Counted from the stretch's first letter, positions 28,681 to 38,455 are shown. The stretch is DNA of 64,000 bases from Ramlibacter humi (GCF_004681975.1 NZ_SMLK01000004.1:288086-352085); one strand, 5' to 3'. Numbers and translations are program-made. Notes: generated by a model not told the origin, from the letters alone.

Positions 28681-29363
28681 TGCCTTTCGGCGGCGCCGAC
28701 CTGGGCGCCCTGGCGCTGACGCTGAAGCTGGCGCTCTCCACCACGGTGCTGCTGCTCCTCATCGCCACGCCCATCGCGTGGTGGCTGGCGCACGCTCGCT
28801 CGCGCTGGGCGGCGCTGGCCGGCGCCGTGGTCGCGCTGCCGCTGGTGCTGCCGCCGACGGTGCTGGGCTTCTACCTGCTGGTGGTGTTCGGTCCGCAAGG
28901 CTGGGGCGGCCAGCTGACACAGTCGCTGGGCCTGGGCCTGCTGCCGTTCACTTTCGGCGGGCTGCTGGTCGCCTCGGTGCTGTACTCGATGCCGTTCGCG
29001 GTGCAACCCCTGCAGCACGCTTTCGAAGCCGCGGGCCGGCGGCCCATGGAAGTGGCCGCCACTTTGCGCGCGCGTCCGCTCGACGCGTTTTTCACCGTGG
29101 CCGTGCCGCTGGCCCGGCCCGGCTTCCTCACCGCCGCCATCCTCAGCTTCGCGCACACCGTGGGCGAGTTCGGCGTGGTGCTGATGATCGGCGGCAACAT
29201 CCCCGACAAGACGCGCGTGATCTCCACGCAAATCTACGGCCACGTGGAAGCGCTGGAATACGCGCAGGCCCACACGCTGGCCGCCGGCATGCTCGTCTTC
29301 TCGTTCGTGGTGCTGCTGTGCGTGGGACTGCTCACGCGGCGCTCGCGGGGGGTGCTGCCTTGA
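28680..29363 (+). CDS. modB: Molybdate ABC transporter permease
   Basis: 227 residues with about five membrane spans. The conserved cytoplasmic EAA loop occurs as [20 protein letters not shown] followed by LARPGFL. It forms the homodimeric channel that works with ModC. It overlaps modA by one base and modC by four, giving a tight modABC operon under the candidate ModE site. Confidence 0.94.
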
Positions 29364-30436
29364 GCACGCTGCGCCTCGCATTCGATCGTGCCGGCTTCCG
29401 GCTCGATGTGGACCTGGCGTTGCCCGACCGCGGCATCACGGTGCTGTTCGGTCCTTCGGGCTGCGGCAAGACGACGCTGCTGCGCTGCGTCGCGGGGCTG
29501 GAGCGTGCGCGCGGCCGGGTTGAAGTCACGGATGAGTGCTGGCAGGACGATGCGGCCGGCACCTTCCTGCCGGCGTGGCGGCGCCGCGTGGGTTACGTGT
29601 TCCAGGAAGCGAGCCTGTTCCCGCACCTCACCGTCGCCGGCAACCTCGCCTACGCGCGCAAGCGCGCGGGCCACGGCGCCGGCGCGATCGCGCACGAGCA
29701 GGTGGTGGAACTGCTGGGCATCGCGCACCTGCTCGACCGCGATCCTGCCGGCCTGTCCGGCGGCGAACGCCAGCGCGTCGCCATCGCACGCGCCTTGGCG
29801 ACCCATCCGAAGCTCTTGCTGCTCGACGAGCCGCTGGCCGCCATCGATCCCGCGCGCCGGCGCGAGGTGCTGCCCTGGCTGGAAAACCTGCGTGACGCGC
29901 TCGGCCTGCCCATGCTGTACGTCACGCACTCCGCCGACGAAATGGCACGCCTGGCCGACACGCTGGTGCTGATGGAAGCCGGCCGTGCGGTGGCCAGCGG
30001 GCCGCTGACGGAAGTGCTGGCGCGGCTGGACCTGCCGGTGGCGCGCGACGAGGAAGCGGGCGCGCTGCTGGAAGGCACCGTGGCCGAGCAGGACGAGCGC
30101 TGGCACCTGGCGCGCGTCGATTTCGGCGGCGGCTCGCTCTGGCTTTCGAACGACGGCCTGCCCACGGGTCGCCGCGTGCGGGTGCGCGTGCTGGCCCGCG
30201 ACGTCAGCATGGCGCTCGAGCGGCCCGCGCCGGGCACCGCGAGCATCCAGAACGTCCTGCGCTGCACGGTCGCCGGCGTAGCCCCCGGCTCCCATCCTTC
30301 GCAGGTCGTCGTGCGGCTGGATTGCGGCGGGCATGCGCTGCTGGCCCGCGTCACCGCGCGGGCGGCGGACCAGCTGGCCCTGGCGCCCGGCCGCGAAGCC
30401 TGGGCTCAGGTCAAGAGCGTGGGCCTGGTGCGCTGA
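29360..30436 (+). CDS. modC: Molybdate ABC transporter ATPase
   Basis: 358 residues. Walker [10 protein letters not shown] at 31-39, signature LSGGERQR near 132-139, Walker [13 protein letters not shown] near 152-163, then a C-terminal TOBE/Mop domain for regulation by bound oxyanion. The start is most likely the TTG at 29360 that overlaps the modB stop (TTGA); no ATG is found at the right place. It ends 9 bases before the convergent tungstate-type binding protein, with no terminator between. Confidence 0.93.
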   Translation: MSTLRLAFDRAGFRLDVDLALPDRGITVLFGPSGCGKTTLLRCVAGLERARGRVEVTDECWQDDAAGTFLPAWRRRVGYVFQEASLFPHLTVAGNLAYARKRAGHGAGAIAHEQVVELLGIAHLLDRDPAGLSGGERQRVAIARALATHPKLLLLDEPLAAIDPARRREVLPWLENLRDALGLPMLYVTHSADEMARLADTLVLMEAGRAVASGPLTEVLARLDLPVARDEEAGALLEGTVAEQDERWHLARVDFGGGSLWLSNDGLPTGRRVRVRVLARDVSMALERPAPGTASIQNVLRCTVAGVAPGSHPSQVVVRLDCGGHALLARVTARAADQLALAPGREAWAQVKSVGLVR

Positions 30437-30445
30437 AGGGCGGGC

Positions 30446-31267
30446 CTACTTGTTCGCGTTCGGGAAGAACAGCTGCTCGCCGCCGATCTTGTAGGCGGAG
30501 ATGGCCTGCTGGCCCGCGGGCGAGATGACCCAGTCGACGAACTTCTGCGCTTCCGCCGCCTTCACGTGAGGGAATTTCTGCGGGCTGACCGCCATCACGC
30601 CGTACTGGTTGAAGAGGCGCTGGTCGCCTTCCACCAGGATGGCCAGGTCACCGCGGTTCTTGAAGCTGAGCCAGGTGCCGCGGTCGGCCAGCACATATGA
30701 GTTGGCCTGCGCCGCGATGTTCAGCGCCGGCCCCATGCCGCAGCCGCATTCCCTGTAGCCGCTGCCCTTGCTCTCCAGGCCCGCCTGCTTCCAGTAGCGC
30801 AGCTCGGCCGCGTGCGTGCCGCTCTTGTCGCCGCGCGAGACGAAGGACGCGTTGGTGGCCGCCAGTTTCTTCAGCGCCAGGGCGATGTCGCGGCCCTTGG
30901 CGCCGGCCGGGTCGGCCTTGGGGCCCACCAGGATGAAGTCGTTGTACATGACCGGGTAGCGTCTGGGCGAGAAGCCTTCGGCGACGAACTTCTCCTCGGC
31001 CGGCTGGTCGTGCACGAACAGCACGTCGGCGTCGCCGCGGCGCGCCATGTCGATGGCCTGCCCGGTGCCCACCGCGACCACCTTCACGTCGATGCCCGTG
31101 GCCTGCTTGAACGCGGGCAGCAGGTGCGAGAACAGGCCCGACTGTTCGGTGGAAGTGGTGGACGCCATCACGATCGAAGGCGCGCCGGATTGGGCGGAAG
31201 CGAACGGCGCGGCCAGGGCCAGCAGCAGCGCGGCGCAGGCGCGGCGGGTGAAGAGGTGGGAACTCAT
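30446..31267 (-). CDS. tupA: TupA-like tungstate/oxyanion-binding protein (no TupBC nearby)
   Basis: 273 residues with a Sec signal (cleavage near ASAQS). The TupA signature ASTTSTEQSGLF follows the cleavage site, and later SRGDKSGTHAAE and GYRECGCGMG match the family. TupA binds tungstate tightly and normally feeds TupB and TupC, which are absent here: the next genes are modC (convergent) and ku. It may work with a Tup permease elsewhere or with ModBC. Two cysteines in ECGCG are noteworthy. Confidence 0.82.
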   Translation of the reverse strand: MSSHLFTRRACAALLLALAAPFASAQSGAPSIVMASTTSTEQSGLFSHLLPAFKQATGIDVKVVAVGTGQAIDMARRGDADVLFVHDQPAEEKFVAEGFSPRRYPVMYNDFILVGPKADPAGAKGRDIALALKKLAATNASFVSRGDKSGTHAAELRYWKQAGLESKGSGYRECGCGMGPALNIAAQANSYVLADRGTWLSFKNRGDLAILVEGDQRLFNQYGVMAVSPQKFPHVKAAEAQKFVDWVISPAGQQAISAYKIGGEQLFFPNANK

Positions 31268-31339
31268 GCCGCGAATGCTATGCGGCAGGGCATGGCCCGC
31301 TATCGGTTCTTCAACCTATGAGATGCGTTGCATACGCTC

Positions 31340-32284
31340 TCAGCGCTTGCGCACCGCGGGCTTCACGGCCGCGCGCGCCTTGGCGGGCGACTTCACGGCC
31401 GCGGCCTTCTTGCGTGGCGCGGCTTCTTCCTCATCGTTCGCCGCCGCAGCGCGCGGGCGTGCGGCGGCCGGCGCTGCCGCGCTCTTGCCCCGCAGGCTGC
31501 GCTTGAGCAGTTCGGTGAGGTCGATCACCTCGGCGCTCGCCGCCGGCTCTTCCTCGCCGGGCAGCGGCTGCAGCGTGGCGACGTCGCCGGCCTTCGCCTT
31601 GGCCTGCACCAGCTGCTGCAGCTTCTCGCGGAACTCGTCGTGGAACAGGCCCGGGTCCCAGGCCGCGGCCAGTTCGTTCACCAGCGCTTCGGCCATCTTC
31701 AGCTCGCGCTCGGTGGGTTCGGCCTTCGCTTCGCCGAAGACCGAAACCGGCGCCTCGCGCACCTCGTCGGCCCAGCGCAGCAGGTTCAGCACCAGGTGGT
31801 CGCCCTGGGGCAGCAGCGCGGCCAGGTGCTGCTTGGTGGAGATCACGACGCGCGCCACGCCCACCTTGCCGGTGCGCTCCAGCACTTCGCGCAGCAGCGC
31901 GAACGGCTTCAGGCCGCGCGCGCCCGGCGCGACGTAGTACGGCTTGTTGAAGAAGGTGCCCGGGATCGAATCGGCTTCGACGAAAGCCTCGATCTCGATC
32001 GTCTGCGTGGTGCGCGGCAGCGCGTTGCGGATCTCTTCCTTGGACAGCACCACGTACTGCCCGTCTTCCACCTGGATGCCCTTGACCAGTTCCTCGCGCT
32101 GCACCGCCTCGCCGGTGGTCTTGCTCACCTGCTTGTTGCCCACCGGGCTCATCGAGTTGGGATCGATGAGGTTGAACTTCGGCCGCGTGTCGGCCGTCGC
32201 GCTGTACAGCACGACCGGGATGTGCACCAGCCCGAAGCTGATGGCGCCTTTCCACACGGCGCGGGTGCTCGCAGGTGCGGCCAT
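31340..32284 (-). CDS. ku: Ku protein for non-homologous end joining
   Basis: 314 residues. The Ku core is clear: VWKGAISFGLVHIPV at the start, then FNLIDPNSMSPVGNK and DPGLFHDEFREKL in the central and C-terminal core. The C-terminal tail (about 265-314) is Lys/Ala/Arg-rich, typical of bacterial Ku and able to bind DNA. Ku dimers encircle broken ends and recruit ligase D. No ligD is in the window. Start MAAPASTRAVW at 32284. Confidence 0.94.
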   Translation of the reverse strand: MAAPASTRAVWKGAISFGLVHIPVVLYSATADTRPKFNLIDPNSMSPVGNKQVSKTTGEAVQREELVKGIQVEDGQYVVLSKEEIRNALPRTTQTIEIEAFVEADSIPGTFFNKPYYVAPGARGLKPFALLREVLERTGKVGVARVVISTKQHLAALLPQGDHLVLNLLRWADEVREAPVSVFGEAKAEPTERELKMAEALVNELAAAWDPGLFHDEFREKLQQLVQAKAKAGDVATLQPLPGEEEPAASAEVIDLTELLKRSLRGKSAAAPAAARPRAAAANDEEEAAPRKKAAAVKSPAKARAAVKPAVRKR

Positions 32285-32364
32285 GCGGCCATCTTGGATG
32301 CGGTGCCGCTCAGCCGCTGTAGGCGGGCCCAGCGCGCCGCTGTCGGACGCGCGGAACCGCCGGG

Positions 32365-33627
32365 CTAAATGGCGCAGGTACGGAAACCGACGAAATGGTC
32401 GTCGCGGTCCGGCAAGGCCCAGCCGCGGAACTTGGGCGAGCGGATGCGCGGCCGCGTGGCGAACGAAGCGCCGCGCAGCACGCGCGCCTTCGCGAACACG
32501 GGTTCGGCTTCGTGCTCGCCATGCCGCGTCCACGCATGCGCTTCGAACCCCGGGTAAGGCCGCAGCGTGCCCGCGGTCCATTCCCACACCTCGCCCCAGC
32601 GGAAGCCGCGGCTCGCGGCGCGGTGCGCGGCCACTTCCCATTCCACTTCGGTCGGCAGCCGGCGGCCCGACCAGCGCGCGTACGCGTCGGCTTCCCACCA
32701 GCTGACGTGCATCGCGGGCTGCTGCGGCGCCATGCGCGTGGGCCGGCCGAACAGGTCCTGCAGCACCGCGCCGCTGGCCACGCCGATCTGGTCGACGTGG
32801 CGCGGGCCGCGGCGGCCTTCGCTTTGCGCCAGCCGCTCCAGCCACGCCCAGCCGTCGTCGCGCCACAGCTCCTGGCGGTCGTAGCCGCCGTCGTCGACGA
32901 ACTCCACGTACTGCGACCAGCTGACCGGCTGCGCGTCGATCTCGAATTCGGGCACTTCCACTTCGTGCGCCCACTGCTCCACGTCGAACACGAAGCCGCC
33001 CTTCTCGCTGCCCAGGCGCCAGCGCGTGGCAGGCAGCTGCACCGGCTCGCGCAGCGCCAAGGCCGCCGGAAGGCGGATGGGCATCGAGAGACCGAGCGCC
33101 TGCGCCTGGCGCACCAGCTGCTCGCCGCGCAGGTCCTCGTGCAGCAGCGCGGCACGGAAGAAGAACAGGCCGTCGTCGTCCGGCCCCGCGTGGTCCAGCA
33201 GGTCCACGGTGCGCTCCAGCGTTTCCATCAGCCATGCGCGCAGCTCCGAAGGCGTGGGCAGCGGCAAGTCCCAGCGCGCATCGTGCGGCGACAGCAGCGG
33301 GTGGTACCAGCGGTCGGCCATCGGCTCGATGGAGGCGAGGCGCGGCGCATCGGCGGGGCAGCGCGCACCGAGCCCGCGGCGCGGGTTGCGCCCGATCCAG
33401 TATTCGGCGAACCATCCCAGGTGGCCGGCGATCCATTGCGGCAGCTCGAATTCGGGCCGCACGGGCACCTTCAGGCCGGCGGCCATGGCCTCGTCGTAAC
33501 GCGCGAGCAACTGCAAGGTCTGGTTGCGCGCGTCCATCAGCGCCAGCGACAGCACGCCCGCGTCCGGATCGCGCAGGCCCGTCCGGCCCGCGGCCAGCGC
33601 GCCGCTTTCGGTTCGCATCGTGCCCAT
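32365..33627 (-). CDS. EgtB/SenA-like sulfoxide or selenoneine synthase
   Basis: 420 residues with an N-terminal DinB_2 domain (about 30-190) and a C-terminal formylglycine-generating-enzyme-type domain (VSWWEADAYARWSGRRLPTE, LRGASF, GFRTC near the end). This layout fits EgtB (ergothioneine) and SenA (selenoneine) enzymes, non-heme iron enzymes acting on hercynine. No egtD, senB or senC is adjacent. The second iron-binding motif, HxxxHxE in EgtB, reads HEDLRGE here, with Arg where the second His is expected. Activity is therefore uncertain. Confidence 0.78.
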   Translation of the reverse strand: MGTMRTESGALAAGRTGLRDPDAGVLSLALMDARNQTLQLLARYDEAMAAGLKVPVRPEFELPQWIAGHLGWFAEYWIGRNPRRGLGARCPADAPRLASIEPMADRWYHPLLSPHDARWDLPLPTPSELRAWLMETLERTVDLLDHAGPDDDGLFFFRAALLHEDLRGEQLVRQAQALGLSMPIRLPAALALREPVQLPATRWRLGSEKGGFVFDVEQWAHEVEVPEFEIDAQPVSWSQYVEFVDDGGYDRQELWRDDGWAWLERLAQSEGRRGPRHVDQIGVASGAVLQDLFGRPTRMAPQQPAMHVSWWEADAYARWSGRRLPTEVEWEVAAHRAASRGFRWGEVWEWTAGTLRPYPGFEAHAWTRHGEHEAEPVFAKARVLRGASFATRPRIRSPKFRGWALPDRDDHFVGFRTCAI

Positions 33628-33834
33628 GGCCGATTATCGCGACGGTGCCGCGAAGGCCGCCCGCCACCCGTGCACTAAGGGGAAACCATGGGCCCTTTAG
33701 TAATCATTTCGTCAGCAACCCATCTATAGTTGCCCGACAATTTTGCGACTTCCCTTTCCCATCCGCCGGGCGCCGATCTGCACACGCAGCGAGCGCCCGG
33801 TGTCGTGTAAGCGTCGACCCATCCCGGAGCAGGC

Positions 33835-34431
33835 ATGCAGGCACTTCTGAAACTGTCGAAGGCCATCGATTGGTTCACGGCCCACCTGGGGCGCTGGCTG
33901 ATCTGGCTGATCCTCGCGTCCACCGTCATCAGCGGCATCAACGCCGTGGTCCGCAAGGTGTTCAACACCAGCTCGAACGCCTACCTCGAAGTGCAGTGGT
34001 ACCTGTTCACCGCGGCGTTCCTGCTGGCCGCCGGCTACACGCTGCTGAACGGCGAGCACGTGAAGATCGACGTGATCTACGGCCGCCTGTCGCGCAAGAC
34101 GCAGAACGCCATCGACATCTTCGGCTTCACCGTCTTCCTGCTGCCCATGTGCGCGGTCATCCTCTGGTTCGCCGTGCCCTTCTTCCTGCAGGGGTTCCGC
34201 TCGGGCGAGATGTCGCAGAACGCAGGCGGGCTGGTGCGCTGGCCGGTGTACCTGATGATGCCGCTGGGCTTCGCGCTCCTGCTCGTTCAGGGCGTCTCGG
34301 AGCTGATCAAGCGCATCGCGTTCGGCATGGGCCTGATCGAGGACCCGACGGCGAAGAAGGCCGAGAAGTCGGCCGAAGAGGAGCTGGCCGAGGAGATTCG
34401 CCGGCTGGCCGAAGAGAAGCCCAAGGCCTGA
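33835..34431 (+). CDS. TRAP transporter small permease (DctQ family, TakQ-like)
   Basis: 198 residues with four predicted membrane helices and a charged C-terminal tail rich in Glu, Ala and Lys (about 168-198). AGYTLLNGEHVKIDVIYGRLS matches the DctQ family. It pairs with the large permease encoded 30 bases downstream. No binding protein gene follows directly; the three TakP-like binding proteins at 38.5-42.1 kb are the likely partners. Confidence 0.92.
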   Translation: MQALLKLSKAIDWFTAHLGRWLIWLILASTVISGINAVVRKVFNTSSNAYLEVQWYLFTAAFLLAAGYTLLNGEHVKIDVIYGRLSRKTQNAIDIFGFTVFLLPMCAVILWFAVPFFLQGFRSGEMSQNAGGLVRWPVYLMMPLGFALLLVQGVSELIKRIAFGMGLIEDPTAKKAEKSAEEELAEEIRRLAEEKPKA

Positions 34432-34461
34432 GGCCGCGCGCGAGAACGACGGAGAACCACG

Positions 34462-36225
34462 ATGGCCTTCATCATCCAAAACCTGGCCCCGATCATGTTC
34501 GCGGGCCTGATCGTCTTCCTGCTGCTCGGCTTCCCGGTCGCCTTCAGCCTCGGCGCCTGCGGCCTGTTCTTCGGCGTCATCGGCGTCGAACTGGGCGTGC
34601 TGCCCGAGTCGCTGCTGCAGGCGCTGCCGCTGCGCATCTTCGGCATCATGCAGAACGACACGCTGCTGGCGATCCCGTTCTTCACGCTCATGGGCCTGAT
34701 CCTGGAGCGAAGCGGCATGGCCGAGGACCTGCTGGACACCATCGGCCAGCTGTTCGGCCCGCTGCGCGGCGGCCTGGCCATCGCGGTCATCCTGGTGGGC
34801 GCGCTGCTGGCCGCCACCACCGGCGTGGTGGCCGCCTCGGTCATCTCCATGGGCCTGATCTCGCTGCCCATCATGCTGCGCTACGGCTATGACCGGCGCA
34901 TCGCGTCGGGCGTGATCGCCGCTTCGGGCACGCTGGCGCAGATCATCCCGCCGTCGCTGGTGCTGATCGTGCTGGCCGACCAGCTGGGCCGCAGCGTCGG
35001 CGACATGTACAAGGGCGCGTTCATCCCGGGCTTCGTGCTCACGGGCTTCTACGTGCTGTACGTGATCGGCATGGCGATCTTCAGGCCGTCCACCGTGCCC
35101 GCCCTGCCGCTGGAGGCGCGCACCATCCGCGAAAGCGACGGCCGCAGCGGCCTGCCGTCGCTGCTCGTGCTCACCCTCATCTGCACGGCGGTCGCCTTCG
35201 TGATGGGCGAGCACTACGGCACCATCGTCGGCTGGACCCAGGGGTCCGGCCCGGTCAAGGTGGCGACCGACGAAACCATCGTCATCTCCATGGCCGCGGG
35301 CGTCATCCTGGCGTTCATCGCCGCCGTCGTGAACAAGGTCACCAGCCTGGGCCTGCTGTCGCGCATCGCCGAGCGCGTGACTTTCGTGCTCATCCCGCCG
35401 CTGCTGCTGATCTTCCTGGTGCTGGGCACCATCTTCCTGGGCATCGCCACACCCACCGAAGGCGGCGCCATGGGCGCGCTGGGCGCGCTGATCATGGCCA
35501 TGCTGCGCGGCCGCCTGAGCTTCTCGCTGCTGAAGCAGGCCCTGAACACCACCACCAAGCTTTCGTGCTTCGTGGTGTTCATCCTGGTCGGCTCCACGGT
35601 GTTCAGCCTGGTGTTCCAGGGCGTGGACGGCCCGCGCTGGGTGGAACACCTGCTCACCAGCCTGCCCGGCGGCCAGCTCGGCTTCCTGATCGTGGTGAAC
35701 ATCCTGATCTTCGTGCTGGCGTTCTTCCTCGACTTCTTCGAGCTGTCGTTCATCATCGTGCCGCTGATCGGGCCGGTGGCCGAGAAGATGGGCATCGACC
35801 TGATCTGGTTCGGCGTGCTGCTCGGCGTGAACATGCAGACCTCGTTCATGCACCCGCCGTTCGGCTTCGCGCTGTTCTACCTGCGCAGCGTGGCCCCGAT
35901 GAAGGAGTACGTGGACAAGATCACGCGCAAGACCATCGCGCCGGTGACCACCATGCAGATCTACTGGGGCGCCGTGCCGTTCGTGATCATCCAGATCGTG
36001 ATGGTGGGCCTGATCATCGCGTTCCCGGGCATCGTCTCGCGCGACAAGGAAGAGAAGATCGACCTGGACAAGGTGAAGATCGAGATGCCCGCCGACACGG
36101 AGCCTGCGCCTTCCGCCGCGCCATCCGCCGGCGGTGCCTCTGACCCGCTCGCGCCTCCCCTCGAGCCCTCGGCCGACGACGAGCAGAAGAAGATGGACGA
36201 GCTGTTCGGCACGCAGAAGAAGTAA
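34462..36225 (+). CDS. TRAP transporter large permease (DctM family, long form)
   Basis: 587 residues, about 150 longer than the standard DctM. The extra length comes from a central insertion (about 210-290) and a hydrophilic Ala/Pro-rich C-terminus. Conserved parts are GALLAATTGVVAASVISMGLIS, GTLAQIIPPSLVLIVL and the LDFFELSFIIVPLIGP region. The long form is typical of the 2-oxoacid (Tak)-type TRAP systems. The decayed antiporter remnant starts right after it. Confidence 0.94.
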   Translation: MAFIIQNLAPIMFAGLIVFLLLGFPVAFSLGACGLFFGVIGVELGVLPESLLQALPLRIFGIMQNDTLLAIPFFTLMGLILERSGMAEDLLDTIGQLFGPLRGGLAIAVILVGALLAATTGVVAASVISMGLISLPIMLRYGYDRRIASGVIAASGTLAQIIPPSLVLIVLADQLGRSVGDMYKGAFIPGFVLTGFYVLYVIGMAIFRPSTVPALPLEARTIRESDGRSGLPSLLVLTLICTAVAFVMGEHYGTIVGWTQGSGPVKVATDETIVISMAAGVILAFIAAVVNKVTSLGLLSRIAERVTFVLIPPLLLIFLVLGTIFLGIATPTEGGAMGALGALIMAMLRGRLSFSLLKQALNTTTKLSCFVVFILVGSTVFSLVFQGVDGPRWVEHLLTSLPGGQLGFLIVVNILIFVLAFFLDFFELSFIIVPLIGPVAEKMGIDLIWFGVLLGVNMQTSFMHPPFGFALFYLRSVAPMKEYVDKITRKTIAPVTTMQIYWGAVPFVIIQIVMVGLIIAFPGIVSRDKEEKIDLDKVKIEMPADTEPAPSAAPSAGGASDPLAPPLEPSADDEQKKMDELFGTQKK

Positions 36226-36252
36226 GTCCCTGGACTCGGGGGCCATGACAGG

Positions 36253-36701
36253 ACAGCCCCCACCTCCGCCGATTGGCTGGCGGCGGCGATGTTCGCGTGC
36301 GCCCTGGCGCACACGAACATCGCCCGCCAGTTCGAGCGACTGAGCGCTCGCTTCCCCCGTCACGAAGGCCTGTTCCACCTGCTGGGCGAAGTGGAGGTCG
36401 TGTTCGGCTTCTGGTCGCTGCTCACCATCCTGGGCCTGGCCCTGCTGGGTGCGCCCGCGGTGGACTACCTGGAATCGCGCCAGTACACCGAGCCGCTGTT
36501 CGTGTTCGCGATCATGGTGGTGGCCGGCTCGCGGCCGGCGCGGCGGCGGGCGGCGGCCTCACGGTCATCGCCAACGCGTCGAATCCGGCCGGCGTGGCTT
36601 TGCTGCGCCCCGGCTTCAACGACGGCACCATCGGCGCCGGCGGGCTGCTGCTGGGCGCGCTGGCGCCCACGGCGGTGGCGGTGATCGCCTTTCAGGCCTG
36701 A
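36253..36701 (+). pseudogene. Remnant of a PF07399-type putative Na+/H+ antiporter gene
   Basis: Two pieces of one family are fused. The first (about 36265-36530) reads DWLAAAMFACALAHTNIA, then HLLGEVEVVFGFWSLLT and TEPLFVFAIMVVA, the family N-terminus. The second (about 36555-36701), in another frame, reads GGGLTVIANASNPAGVALL and ends LLGALAPTAVAVIAFQA, the family C-terminus. The roughly 250-residue middle is missing and the frame changes at the junction. No proper start codon is in frame. The tail overlaps the antiporter gene on the other strand by 10 bases. Confidence 0.8.
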
Positions 36702-38383
36702 GCGCAGCGCGCGACCACGTAGTCGGTCATCGCGCGGGCGAGTTCGCGCTCGCCCAGGAACACCTTGCCGGACAGCTCGTTCTCCAGCAGCTGCGCCTCG
36801 GCCTCGTTGTGGCTGCGTACCACGACTTCGATGCCGGGATTGAGCAGCCGCGCGTTCTTGGCCATCTGCCGCACACCCAGGGTGTCGGGCGTGGCGATCA
36901 CCAGCAGCCGCGCGCGCGCCACATGCGCCTGCACCAGCACTTCGGCCAGCGCCGCGTCGCCCGCCACCGCGGGCACGCCTTCGGCGCGCAAGCGTTCGAC
37001 GATCTCGCGGTTCTGTTCCGCGACCACGTAGGGCACGCCCGCCGAGCGCAGCGCGTGCGCGATCTGGCGGCCGACGCGGCCGCAGCCCACCAGCACCACC
37101 TGCCGCTCGAGGAACTTCCCTTCGGTGTCCATCGGCAGTTCGGCCAACGGGTCCTGGCGCGCGTTGAGGTCGCGCGCGAGTTGCGAGTTGGCCAGCAGCC
37201 ATTTCTGCGCCGGCTCGACCATCCTGAACAGCAGCGGGTTCAGCGCGATGGACAGGATAGCGCCCGCCACCACCAGGCTCTGCGCTTCGGGCGGCAGCAC
37301 GTGCAGCGCGCCGCCCAGGCTGACCAGGATGAACGAGAACTCGCCGATCTGCGCCAGGCTGGCCGACACCGTCAGTGCCGTGTGCAGCGGGTAGCGCAGC
37401 ACCAGCACCACCAGCAGCGCGGCGACCGACTTGCCCAGCACGATGACCGCCGTGACCGCCAGCACGCGCAGCGGCTGCTCCACCAGCACCACCGGGTCGA
37501 ACAGCATGCCGACCGAGACGAAGAACAGCACGGCGAAGGCGTCGCGCAGCGGCAGCGATTCTTCCGCCGCGCGGTGGCTGAATTCCGATTCGCGCAGCAC
37601 CATGCCGGCGAAGAACGCACCCAGCGCGAACGACACGCCGAAGAGCTTGGTCGCGCCGTAGGCGATGCTCACCGCGGCCGCGATCGTGCACAGCGTGAAC
37701 AGCTCGCGCGAACCCGACTTCTGCACCTGCCACAGCGCCCACGGGAACACGCGGCGGCCCACCACCAGCATCAGCGCGACGAACACGGCGACCGACGCCA
37801 GCGTCATGAGCAGGCTCTTCCAGAGGCTGGCGCCACCGCCGTCGCCTCCCTCGCCGCCGGCCAGCGCCGCCAGCGGCGGCAGCAGCACGAGCACCAGCAC
37901 CATCGCCAGGTCTTCGACCACCAGCCAGCCCACGGCCGCGCGGCCATTGAAGCTGTCCAGCACGCCCAGCGATTCCAGCGCGCGCAGCAGCACCACCGTG
38001 CTGGCCACCGACAGCGCGATGCCGAACACGATCGCGGCCCGCAGGTCCCAGCCCCACCAGGTGGCCAGGCCCGCGCCCATCGCCGTGGCGGCGAGCATCT
38101 GCACGATGGCGCCGGGGACGGCCAGGCGTTTCACCGCGAGCAGGTCGCCCAGCGAGAAATGGAGCCCGACGCCGAACATCAGCAGCATCACGCCGATCTC
38201 GGCCAGCTGCGAGGCGAGCGAAGTGTCGGCCACGAAGCCGGGCGTGTACGGCCCTATCAGGATGCCCGCCAGCAGGTAGCCCACCAGCGCGGGCAGTTTC
38301 AGGCGGGCGGCGATGAAGCCGAGCAGCAGGGCCAGGCCCAGGGCGGCTGCGATGGTCGCGATGAGTGGCACATGGTGATCCAT
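36692..38383 (-). CDS. CPA2-family cation:proton antiporter (KefB/YbaL type)
   Basis: 563 residues. About 12 membrane spans in the first 390 residues carry the CPA2 patterns (GYLLAGILIGPYTPG, ALSVASTVVLLRALE, GAFFAGMVLRESEF). A cytoplasmic RCK/TrkA-N domain follows (VVLVGCGRVGRQIAHAL near 408-424), which would bind a nucleotide. It should exchange K+ or Na+ for H+ across the inner membrane. It is monocistronic, divided from the downstream TRAP binding protein gene by a terminator. Confidence 0.93.
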   Translation of the reverse strand: MDHHVPLIATIAAALGLALLLGFIAARLKLPALVGYLLAGILIGPYTPGFVADTSLASQLAEIGVMLLMFGVGLHFSLGDLLAVKRLAVPGAIVQMLAATAMGAGLATWWGWDLRAAIVFGIALSVASTVVLLRALESLGVLDSFNGRAAVGWLVVEDLAMVLVLVLLPPLAALAGGEGGDGGGASLWKSLLMTLASVAVFVALMLVVGRRVFPWALWQVQKSGSRELFTLCTIAAAVSIAYGATKLFGVSFALGAFFAGMVLRESEFSHRAAEESLPLRDAFAVLFFVSVGMLFDPVVLVEQPLRVLAVTAVIVLGKSVAALLVVLVLRYPLHTALTVSASLAQIGEFSFILVSLGGALHVLPPEAQSLVVAGAILSIALNPLLFRMVEPAQKWLLANSQLARDLNARQDPLAELPMDTEGKFLERQVVLVGCGRVGRQIAHALRSAGVPYVVAEQNREIVERLRAEGVPAVAGDAALAEVLVQAHVARARLLVIATPDTLGVRQMAKNARLLNPGIEVVVRSHNEAEAQLLENELSGKVFLGERELARAMTDYVVARCAQA

Positions 38384-38430
38384 GGCCTGAATCTAGCCGA
38401 GGGCAGCCCATCTCCCGCGCGACGGCAAAG

Positions 38431-38455
38431 AAAAAGGGGCCGAAGGCCCCTTTTT
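38431..38455. terminator. Bidirectional terminator between the antiporter and TRAP binding protein 1
   Basis: AAAAAGGGGCC (38431-38441), loop GAA, GGCCCCTTTTT (38445-38455): a perfect hairpin with an A-run on one side and a T-run on the other. On the minus strand it ends transcription from the binding protein gene that stops at 38475. Confidence 0.92.
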
